In this document: in pieces, positions 54,601-64,000 of the stretch | How positions within the stretch are numbered: the first letter of the stretch is position 1 | Layout of the letters: every line of letters starts with the position of its first letter | Assembly: GCA_009760855.2 (NCBI GenBank) | Contig: WPIO01000008.1 | Span: 7,054,001-7,118,000 of the forward strand | Direction: 5' to 3' | Length of the DNA: 64,000 nt | DNA from: Cristatella mucedo | Lineage: Eukaryota; Bryozoa; Phylactolaemata; Cristatellidae | The notes under the pieces: model-generated | What the model was told of the DNA's origin: nothing | The model's input: the letters and a program-made list of their open reading frames with translations, nothing else | The model's database searches: none | Position numbers and translations under genes: made by a program

Positions 54601-57232
54601 GGGTTTCATGGATGCTGGAATATGTGCATTCTTTTCAAGAAAACGGGCGGGAAAATTATCAGCCGAGCCGCTAATATTGGGGGAGTGAGAACTCGCAGAG
54701 CCGTCTCGGGGCAACACATTAGCAGCTTCTCCTTTCACCCAAGGCAGCAGGCGACCGAAGCTTTTGCCCTGCTGGTCTCAATCCCAAAAACATATTTCAA
54801 AACCAAGGTCCTTGTGCAGAAATGACATCGTCTCTTCTCCTACCCACTCTGACCATTCTTAACTGCCTTCTTACACTGCTGATGCAAACGTGCCGCTTGG
54901 TCACTTTAAGATGCACTTATGAACTCGCTGGTAGTAACTTAAACAGATACCAAGCGCGCACGATCAGCAACTTACACTTGTTGTGTTTAGGTTTCTGTAT
55001 CTTGTAACTGGACCCATTTTATCCTGAGTTGGATGTGCGGGCTGCGTTAAAGCGAAGAGCACTTCTTCTGGCAGGTAGTCGCTGGCCGAAGCACTGGGTA
55101 CTCCTTTGCTAATAGCGACAGCATTATCTGCGCCGGGTCTGAGATCTAAAATCGGCGCATAGTCACCATATCTGCAGGAACGCAGCGAGCCTCATGCGCA
55201 CTGCACTTCGTGGCGGGGCGCAGCGGGCGCGGGGAGCAGCAGCATGCGAAATTAGGTCATATTCCCAGCGGTAAATTGAAGGCACTTCACAATCCAGACT
55301 TGGGATCTAATCTCGCAGCAGACGTCTCACGCAGAAAACATTTTTTATTGCCTGCAGCAAGCGGTATGGAAGACATTGCTTATTTTCAGCAGCTATATAA
55401 ATGAAGCTTTTGAGACATTTAGTCTTGATCTTTTAAATGCTCGCGTGAAGTCCCCACCCCAAAACGGAGCTGACCGTTTCGCTGTCGCGACAGTATCTAC
55501 TAACGTCCAAGTGCAGAGACTTCTATGAGAATGCGCACATATCACAGATCGAAGTGAAAGTAACGCAGCTACACGTGCGTCAATTCAAATATAGTAAAAT
55601 GACTCACAAACATCAAATTTACAACGGACACTTTCTTACGTAGCACTTAAACTTCCCGTAACGGGCCTCGTGCCGAATGACATCTTCGTAGATTACATAC
55701 TTGCTCGTTATCAAGTTAAAGCTATCAACGTAGGGTGTGCGAGAGCCGAGCAACCGACAAGCAAGGTAACCTTCACGATTGCCTTCTGCTGCAACACAAC
55801 TTTAGAGTCGACGCTCTACGACAGATCAAATTGGATGTTCGCGGTTAAATATCGCATAGGATCATTCTAAAGTGCTGCGGCTCGAGCCTTTCCGAGCTGA
55901 AACATGCGCTATCCTACGTAAACAGAGTTGAAAATTTCGATTTAAGATGACGCAATATCGAAGAAAGAGCATCCAGTTAAAAGCATGCGGTTTTGTTGTG
56001 TTTTTGTTTAGCTGCTGCCTGCAAGCAGTGCAGACAGCGAAGGCACCCAGATTCGTACGAGAGCGTACTGTTGGCCGTCGTAAGCATCAGATGCATGTGG
56101 GGTTAGTTTACCTCAGCGCGTCTTGGATTATGCGTTGATTATAACTCGATTAGTACTGAGTAAGCCGGTCAAGAGTCGACGTCACAGTGGTTTGTCACAT
56201 TGAACCGCCAAACTGCAGTGGCAGGCCGCACAGCACAAACCGTCTGGTCATTTAAGTTTTCGAAGAGTACATTCAGGGGTCACTCAGCGCTCTCTGACAC
56301 GCCAGATGATGCTACAGCACGACTCGCACCTCTAAATCGATGCAGCCATCGACAGAGAGCTCAGCCGGTTTCAGCCGCGCGTCCGTTTCCGCTCAGCGCT
56401 AATGTCGGCACCGAGGAGAAGGGTCGCGACTGAACTGTCTGATGCATTACGGAGGCATGCTTTTTAGTCACGCGTATTGAGCTCAAACAAAAATCGAAGC
56501 CTCTAATGACACCGAAACAGCCATGCGATATCGGCAAAGTACGGCGTGTTCGATTTTACAACACGATTACCAGGAGTCGGAGTGGCGTCCCCAGCTCGTC
56601 TAAGCGACTTCACCATGTTCGACCTCGTGGACGGCGGAGGATTAGGAGCAATAGTCGCGCTCATACTTAAAGTTGATATATTCTCTTCCTTAGCCTAGAA
56701 GGAATGCAAAACTGGTACAGCCGCTCTGTCACGATTTGCTCGCAGTTATATGGCTATTATAAATGCTACTGTTGCGTTCTCCAAACCGCTCGCTCTATTA
56801 TACCTGGGATTAAAATTACTGTATTGATTCGTGCATCATCCCAGTCATCAGCACCAGCGCAAGTCGACAAGCAGGTTGCTATCGACATCTGGCCAGCAAA
56901 GCACTGACAGCAGCCATATTCTAGTTAACGTCGCTATTGGCAACGAAGTAGCCCACTAAGTAAATAAACTTCTGCTTTTTGACCTAATATAATATCAAAG
57001 AAATAAATAATCAAAGTTTATTGAGTTAAAACAGGCCAATGTGCCGAACAAAGGTCGCCGATAACCACTGTTTCAAGTACCTCCAGTAGGCGGCACTGCC
57101 TGCATCTACTACGTTCGTTGTCCGTGTTGTGAATACATTGACGGCTGTACTTTAGCCAATCCATTCAGACCTGAGACTGGTTTTACACTTGTTCGAGTTT
57201 ATAATGCTGCATTTGTTTTGCCTCCAAAGTTA
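54601..57232. other. Intergenic between divergent AXDND1 and AP4E1
   Basis: Only short open frames without recognisable domains. AXDND1's first exon may lie between 52518 and about 52700 or farther right, and AP4E1's promoter should lie just before 57233. No TATA box or CpG island stands out near 57233. Confidence 0.45.
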
Positions 57233-60200
57233 ATGGAAGATTTGGTAAACAAAAGCTTGAGCGCTCTCACGGATGGCCTGGCGACGGCGACGTCGCTTTT
57301 GAGTTCGTTTTCTCACTATTCACAATCGACTGATAGAAATAGCGAACTCTGCATTACAGTACAAGAGTTCTTCCAGCAGCTGTCTCGAGCTTCTTCAAAA
57401 CATGTGAGTGTGAGGCGCTTGCCAGCGCTGCTACCGCCAGGAATGTGAGGCTTGACTGCAGCCGCAGTTGCTTGCCAGCGCTGGTCTATAAGTGCTGCTT
57501 CGAATGCTAGCGCATTCCAGCCCGTAGCCGACTCGTGCCGCCCAACGTCTATTGCGAGCAAAGGTACTTTTTCCGACCTCGTCGATGCATACTGATGCAA
57601 ACGCGCTGCAGCGGCTTCTGAACTGAAGTCCTTTGCCACAAGCACACCGTTCATAGCAGTGCTAGTGCTTGCAGACGCCCGACAAGTGCATAGGGCTGGC
57701 GCCTTGAAGCGCGGCTAGCGAGTTGCAGATGCTATCTCAATACACCCGGGTGTCGCAGCAGTAGCAGAGCAGGGCAGCCATCAAGAGCACACATACATTA
57801 ATGTAACAAGTCCGTGGCTTTAACGTAGAGCAGACTATTCGAGAGCCACCGAGTGGCGCATGTGTACAGCTCAAACCGTAGCATAAGGCTCACCACGAAG
57901 CCCAAAGCACAACTGACTAACTGTTACTTAAGATGCCCTGCTATAGGTTTTTTTTTACTATGCATTATGACATATTCGGTTCCTATCTGTTCCTTGCGAT
58001 AGCAGGATAGCTTGTGTTTTTGACCAATTCGCCCCTTTCCGAGACCCATCGGTATGTGATTGGGACATTAGTTGTCGGACAAACATTCCGGTATTGAAAT
58101 GAGGCAGGTTTGTTCATCCATGTGCCGGGAATCTGCCGTGTCATCTTTTTGTGATCCCAGTCTGAGAGTTGGCTGTATCACTCGAATGGGGTACTGTTTG
58201 CTCTGTGTGGTATGGCTCGTGTTTCAAATCAGTTGCATGGCCGTGCTTCAATATGTGTGCATTTCTGCTACTTGAGTAAGGCACTTCCTCCACTTGAATT
58301 TATAATGCTTCTTGAAATGCATCAGAAATCAGCACCACGTTCTGAGCCATCCCCTTACTTAGATGCTGGCCAGCCATGGCCAGTGGTTTTTTTCGTACAT
58401 GACTCTTTAGTTAATTGAAGTCACATCTCGTTCAAGATACATATGTTTGAGATGTGGGTATTACGCGAGGGCAATGTGGTTCATTTGATATTCTACTAAG
58501 ACTTTTCTCGAGTAGACAGTATGCAATGACTTCCAGTGTAAGTGACTCAAATACTGATAGGCTGATCGTTAGCACGGAATCAATATGATAAGGTGACTCG
58601 TTTGCTGGGAACCATGCTGTTGCTTATTGCCGACCAAATACCGATAGTCAACTATAGGCTTGCTTCCCAAAAAGGATGCTTAGCCGTCAATATGACCAAA
58701 GGTCGGCTGCCAAGTTTATGCTCTTATGCCAGACAAGATTGAGATTGAATGCTGTTTCACTGTTGAAAGAACTGCACTAGCTGCCGTTTGATTAAAGTAG
58801 CTTACTTGCATGAGATCCTCTTGCTGGTATTCAAGAGTTATGAGGATTGCTCATGACTACATCTCAGAGGTTCAATGCCAGGCCTCAGCATAGTTAGGAG
58901 CACTTCGATGCTGTTTTGCTTGCCAACTGACACCCTTTTTTGTGCTACTGGTGACTTTTCCTGTTTTTGGAATTCACTACCAATGACTCACAGTGTGTAA
59001 CCAACTTGACGGCACCAGCTTATTAACTGAGCATGCAGAGAAAAAGATAGATAGTCATATTCCGCCTAGTCTTTTAATTCTACCGTTCCTATAAAAGACA
59101 CTGAAGCGAGTTTTGGCAGACCAGCTGAACTCATATTGAAACTTCAAACCTTGCTAGTAAGTCAGTCTGGTTTTTAGAGCTAATCTCAACAGAGTCAGCA
59201 TTGCTTCGGGTATACGACGACCTACTTAGGAGTGCAGACATAGGTAGAGTACCTCTGCTTGTTTTGCTTGATCTTCAGCAGTTCTTGATCTTTCAGCAGT
59301 TCTTGATATTATCGACCAACAAGTCCTTGAGCGCCTCTCATCTCGCCTGGGCATTACTGGCACTGCACTGCAATGGTTCAGGTCCTATTTCAGTGGGAGA
59401 CTCCAGAGTATTGATGTGAATGGACAAAGATCATCAGAGGAGCCTCTGAAATAAGGGGTACCTCAAGTTTTTGAGCTTGGTCCCATTCATTTCACAGTTT
59501 ATACTCTCCTTCTTGCCGATGTGATTGCCAAGCACATTCTGGGCGTTCACTTCTATGCAGATGACACTCAGTTGTACATTTGCATTGATCACCCCCAGCC
59601 TTCCAGCACGTCGAATTCTCTCAACTCCCTTGCTGGATGTATTGATGACATCCGGACTTGGATGGCAGCAAACGTTCTTAAATTGAATGATGATAAAACT
59701 AACTTACTAGTTATGGGCAAACCAAGTGCGATTCAGAAGTTGGAAATACTAACGCTCAAAATCGGCTCTGCCAACAATTCTCCTGTTGAATCTGCAAGAA
59801 ATCTACATGTCCTGTTCCAAAGTGACCTTTCATTAGACGACCATATCAGCTCCACAATCAAGTCTGCCTACTTTCAGCTACATAACATTGCTAAAATTCA
59901 GGCTTGATTAGACAGGGATACCACATCTAAGTTGGTCCATGCATTTGTGGCATCCCGTCTTGACTTCTGTAACTCACTGCTTGCTAGCCTACTGGCCTGA
60001 GCACTCAGGTGCTTACAGCTGGTGCACCACTTTGCAGCTCGGCTTGTCTGTCGTGAGCGTCGCAGTTGCCACATCACACCTCTTCTCGCCGACTTGCACT
60101 GGCTCCCAGTCAAGCAATGCATAGACTTCAAGGTTTTGTCACTCACTTTCAGGTCTCTTCATTCTTTGGCTCCAGCCTACCTATCAGATCTACTCCCCCA

Positions 60201-61512
60201 CCAGGCTAAGCATCGTACCACCTGCATTTCGGAATCTAACTGTTTCCCCATACCTCGTACAAACCTCAAATCTTTTGGAGATCGTATGTTCCCAAAGCCT
60301 GGAACTCACTCTTGACTTGCGTCACGACATCACCTGACTTGACCACATTTAAAAAGAACTTAAAAACACGCCTATTTAGGACAGCATTTAGTGGGTCCCC
60401 GTGATTCGTCTATGTGCTTATGTGGGCTGAAACTGTGCCTGCTGCCACTAACCATAGTTGTATGCTGACCTTGTGCATGTCACCCCTAACCATGTTATGC
60501 TTGTTTTTTTATCAACCATGCTACCATTAACCATTCAATCATGCTTCCTTTGCAGCAAATTTAAGGCACTTAGAAAGAGATAGAGTTCTCTGGGGTTGCT
60601 TTATTAAATTTATTATTATTATCATTATTATTTTTATTATTACTGCAGACTTCCTAGTTTTGCTACTTCTCATGTACCCCACCTTGAGCATTGGAGCTCC
60701 AGCCTACTGGCTTTAGCCACATGGACTTTCGATGGTCAACAATAGCTAGCAGTGAACTTAACGGCTACCTGGTAGTATTAGTACATGAACAGGAGGTGCC
60801 ATTTGTGACAGACCTTCTAAATAGTTCGGTGTATCGAGATCGTGGTCCTGTTGCAGTTTGCTTGAATGGGCCCAAGCCGGTGTGAGTCAATGCATCCAAA
60901 GCAGCTTTGTTGGGAGGGGTTGCTGCTGCTCTGTGCATTGAATTAAACTTTTAACTGCTGAGTCCTGAGCAAGCATGATGATAGAGAAAAACGGTTTCTA
61001 GATTGGCATACAGCATACACAAATTTGATCTGCTTGGCAGCATTGCTTTTGATCGATCTACCCTTAGTAGTATCTGACACGAGACTCTAACCCATGGTAG
61101 CAGAGATGTTTGTCTGGAGGTTGTCGAGCGATAGATATGACTTAGTCTTACAAGTATTGGAGTCTTTTTTCTTTTTTTTTTCTTTTTTTTCTCGTTCTGA
61201 CTGCACCCATCTGTGTGCAACGACGAGCAAAAATCGAGCACAAATACGTTGGTCCATATAGGGATATGGATGTCGAGTTGGGAATTTATTCTTTCTAGAT
61301 AGCTGTTTTCACCTGCTGCTGCTTCTCACTCAGAGTTACAAATGAATGAGTGGGAGCAAGTGGGTGAGGCAGTTAGTGGGTGCAAGAGTGAGTTAGAGAG
61401 AGAGAGAGGGAGAGAGAGAGGGAGAGAGACAGAGACACAGACAGAGAGAGAGAGAGAGAGAGACAGAGACAGAGAGAGACAGAGACAGAGAGAGAGAGAG
61501 ACAGAGTGAAAC

Positions 61513-61547
<35 letters not shown>

Positions 61548-62322
61548 GAGAGGCAGAGGGAGAGTTGTCTTGCTTTTGCACGTGTGTGAGCTATGAAGCA
61601 TGTGCATGTAGAGGCAGCAGGCAATAAAGAATTGCTTGCTTCAGGGCTAAAACCCCCACCTAGGTCGTTAAGTGTATGTTACCGTGGGATAAGTGTGCGC
61701 AACCAAGCATGCTAGACAGCAGCTGAAGTTATATCTGCATAAGATGGTACATATCGCGTGAGCAGCAAGCTTTTTTTTACACTGCCACTAGTGTTCTCTA
61801 AAATGCCGCAAGTTTAATGTTATTTGACTGCCATACAATGAGTGATTGAGCCTTAGATTATATCGTGTTTGCGGTTTTCCGTTTATGCTCAGGAGGAACG
61901 GTTGTTCGTACAGCGGCATCTCATGCAAGTGCAGTCCATTTTACCAGAAGCAGATACGAAACCTGTAAGCATCGGATGTTTTGTCATCTGTCCACGGCTT
62001 TCATTTTTGTTCTTGATCAAACTCTTGGCTTTGTTTTTGCAAAAGGCTTCTTTCAAGTTTTTATCGTTGCATAGCTTTGGTTCAGCTCGTGGATGGTAAT
62101 GCAATTTTTTTCTGTAGATGCTAGCTCTCATTTTATTCTTTGAATGCAAATATTAGCTGAAGGTGATAGAGAATAGCAAGCTTGACTATTTATTGCAGGG
62201 CATCGTCAGAGAAGCGATTGTTAAGTGCATCTGCTGTCACCTGCTCGGATATGATGTGACCTTCATTTACATATATGCTCTGAAGCTGGCACAGTGTGGA
62301 ACGCTGCTTGACAAGAAAGTTG
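57233..62322 (+). CDS. AP4E1: AP-4 complex epsilon subunit, first three exons (partial)
   Basis: Exons: 57233-57403, 61893-61964, 62199-62322, phases 0, 0 and 1 out, giving the first 122 residues of a protein of about 1100 in other animals. The N-terminus MEDLVNKSLSAL resembles the human start. Exon 1 ends LSRASSKH, exon 2 begins EERLFVQRHL, and exon 3 reads IVREAIVKCICCHLLGYD, then ALKLAQCGTLLDKKVG. This is the signature start of the adaptin large-subunit helical solenoid, closest by memory to AP4E1 (LGYDASFGYIHAIKLAQQG). AP-4 sorts cargo at the trans-Golgi network. Later exons were not found before 64000, so the gene runs off the window. Intron 1 (4.5 kb) contains a LINE. AP-1 gamma or AP-2 alpha are the alternatives, less likely on wording. 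Confidence 0.82.
57404..59084. other. AP4E1 intron 1, left part
   Basis: No repeat or exon recognised; short open frames only. Confidence 0.5.
59085..60645 (+). mobile_element. CR1/L2-like LINE, longest copy
   Basis: Collinear reverse transcriptase from ELISTESALLRVYDDLL through a disrupted motif A, ITGTALQWF, FYADDTQLYICID, DIRTWMAANVLKLNDDKTNL, SLDDHISSTIKSAYFQLHN and LPHQAKHRTTC to a 3' UTR and a TTATTA-type tail at about 60608-60645. Frameshifts and stops make it inactive. A duplicated CAGCAGTTCTTGAT segment replaces the aspartate of motif A. It sits in the sense orientation within AP4E1 intron 1. Confidence 0.9.
60646..61892. other. AP4E1 intron 1, right part
   Basis: Contains an unassigned 64-codon frame at 60691-60885 (HEQEVPFVTDLLNSSVYRDR), a T-rich stretch near 61168-61190 and a purine repeat at 61391-61560. 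No exon is supported. Confidence 0.45.
61391..61560. repeat. (GA)n / (GACA)n purine-rich repeat
   Basis: GAGA runs mixed with GACAGA units over about 170 bases, in AP4E1 intron 1 about 330 bases before exon 2. Confidence 0.93.
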
Positions 62323-63385
62323 GTGAGCATTGGAAGCTGTCATTTGAAGCTGCTTGCCTGTATTCAGTCAGCCGTCTAGTTACCAAATAGGTCTAGCTTA
62401 TTAATTAACCCATGGCTGCTTGCCAGATATTTTTGTTAGGTGATAATGTGCCGTGAATCTTTGAGTGACAGTTTTCAAGCTCATCTGGCTCGAGAACAGT
62501 TGAGGATGAAAGGGTTTCTGCAAAGGCGTGTGACGTCGCGGATGTGCTTGTCTAGTTGAGTCAGCTAGAGAGGTGCTTGTACTTTGGCTTCCTTTGCTAT
62601 TGCTCTCGTATGCTTGAGCCATGGTTGAATGGCAGACATAAGCATTACTTGCCATGGGAAGTGGTCAGTTTGCTCTTATGACTCTCGTTGATTTAGCTGT
62701 CTCTATCACCAGCTTCAAATCTTTCGGTGATTTTAGCTCTTATGTACTCAATGCCTTAAACTCTACAGACTCACTTTACGACATATCAAGCAAATCAAAA
62801 AGTACATTTATTCCTCTATTGTACAGCATAAGCTTGGTCTACGTGAATTGTTCTTTATGATCCATTAATGCTACAGTCGTTCTTGCTGATATTACTAATC
62901 ATTTGATGGGCTTCCTTTCTACCCTCTATGAAGCACCGAGACGAAGATTCAATACAATTCGGGTGTTATAAAGATGCTTTATTAAAATAGCAGAAGTTAC
63001 TATTATTTCATTGGTTGTTATGAGGTGGTGCTATTGCATCTCATCCATAAATCGCTAGTGGTTGGGGTCTGCTAAATTCATGATTCGGATTCATATGATA
63101 GCAAACTTAGGTATTCCGTTTGTTCTTAATTTTCTTAAGCTTCATGCACTTGGCATTAAAGGTCTGGTTTATAGCCAATCCTTGTAGTTCTTGGGTTCTT
63201 TGATCGATTAGATATTATAGACTTCTTACCCTGCGCTGTCTTTTTATCAGACTATGACATGTACGTGATTTCTAATCTCTTAATGTGTTGCTATAATAAT
63301 ATAATTAAATAGCTGATTTAACAGCCTCATTTATGTAGCTGGAGAAGAGCCTATCACCACCACTTTCAGTGGTCAATAATATAAT
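62323..63385. other. AP4E1 intron 3 or later, no exon seen
   Basis: The expected continuation after KKVG (a YLAVSLFLHE-like exon) was looked for and not found. An old LINE relic occupies part of it. Confidence 0.5.
62690..62830 (+). mobile_element. Old LINE relic (RT C-terminal part)
   Basis: The + frame reads SFKSFGDFSSYVLNALNSTD and continues ISSKSKSTF, which parallels the family's NLKPFGDCAFSSYAPKAWNS and SPDLTTFKRN. It is short and diverged. Confidence 0.5.
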
Positions 63386-63480
63386 AATAGGATCGCCCAC
63401 TGCCGGACTTGTATCCACGACCCTGGTCGTAAAGAGCACGCACCCTTAGGTGCAGGTCTTGCCCTCTTACAGATTTTTCC
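63386..63480 (-). mobile_element. tRNA-derived SINE head, diverged
   Basis: On the minus strand GACCAGGGTCGTGGATACAAGTCCGGC aligns with the GTCGTGGGTTCGAGTCC B-box region of the other SINEs, followed by GGGCGATCCT as at 19270. It lies against the tail of the LINE fragment to its right. Confidence 0.55.
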
Positions 63481-63483
63481 TTT

Positions 63484-63945
63484 ATAATGATGATAATAAT
63501 GATAATAATATATTTGTATAGAACCCTCAGAGAACTTAATCTCTTTCTAGGCACTTTACGGATGCTGTAAAGGGAGCTTGGTCCAATGGTTATTGGTAAT
63601 ATGCAAAGTGTCAGCATGCATAATATGCTTAGTGGCAACATGCAGTGTCAGTACATATAAGCTCACAAAGGACAAATCACAAGGACCCAGCTAATGCTGT
63701 GTGAAGCAGGCATGAAGCTTCTTTTTAAAGGTTGTTAAGTCAGGAGGTGTCGTGACGTCAGTCGGGAGTGAGTTATAGGCTTTGGGAGCATACGAACTAA
63801 AGGCACAGTCTCCAAAGGACTTGAGGTTGGTTCGAGGCATAGCTATTTGAGTCAGAAAACCAGTGGTAGATGCCTAGCCTGGTTGGGCGTAGTTCTGATA
63901 TGTAGGTTGGAGCAAGTGAATGGAGAGGTTTATTCGAGAAAATAT
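63484..63945 (-). mobile_element. CR1/L2-like LINE 3' end fragment
   Basis: An AAT/GAT-type tail at 63484-63510, then CAGAGAACTTAATCTCTTTCTAGGCAC and the 3' coding end. It is diverged and breaks off near 63945, leaving the last 55 bases of the window unassigned. Confidence 0.75.
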
Positions 63946-64000
63946 TTATGAAATTGGTCCGATAGTCGAATATTTTTTAGGCTATCTTTCAAAAGACAAA

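Overview
The window is nuclear DNA of an animal. Four multi-exon genes can be rebuilt from splice sites that agree in phase and from protein similarity recalled from memory, since no search could be run. A complete NR2E-type nuclear receptor shows it is a metazoan. Two genes for motile-cilium/axoneme proteins show it makes motile cilia or flagella. The CR1/L2-like LINEs, tRNA-derived SINEs and long dinucleotide repeats are typical of many invertebrates, and I cannot name the lineage. There is no rRNA, CRISPR, operon or other prokaryotic feature.

Layout, left to right. (1) 78-8728, + strand: ODAD3 (CCDC151), an outer dynein arm docking complex coiled-coil protein, in 10 exons. Its third intron carries a degenerate TTTAGGG telomere-like array between inverted G-rich repeats. 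(2) 8729-21043: no gene recognised. It holds a stack of CR1/L2-like LINE copies, one nested inside another, plus SINEs and a roughly 20-bp minisatellite. (3) 21044-33501, + strand: an NR2E-family nuclear receptor (TLX/DSF/PNR/NR2E6-like) in 9 exons, with a TATA box 5' and a poly(A) signal 3'. (4) 33650-36091: no gene; one SINE. (5) 52518-36092, - strand: AXDND1, an axonemal dynein light chain domain protein, in 21 exons with only the extreme N-terminus unplaced. (6) 52519-57232: intergenic, with LINE remains. (7) 57233 onward, + strand: the first three coding exons of AP4E1, the epsilon large subunit of adaptor complex AP-4. The rest of that gene lies past the window edge or was not recognised.

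ODAD3 and AXDND1 both act in building ciliary dynein systems. The receptor between them is a transcription factor, and AP4E1 works in trans-Golgi sorting. Nothing shows the four form a functional cluster. The oddest items are: an AXDND1 intron that appears to use a GC donor; a possible internal first exon that would give a receptor without its DNA-binding domain; a weak AF-2 helix in that receptor; an inverted-repeat-bounded heptamer array; a LINE inserted into a LINE of the same family; and a tRNA-headed SINE carrying the LINE's 3' end.
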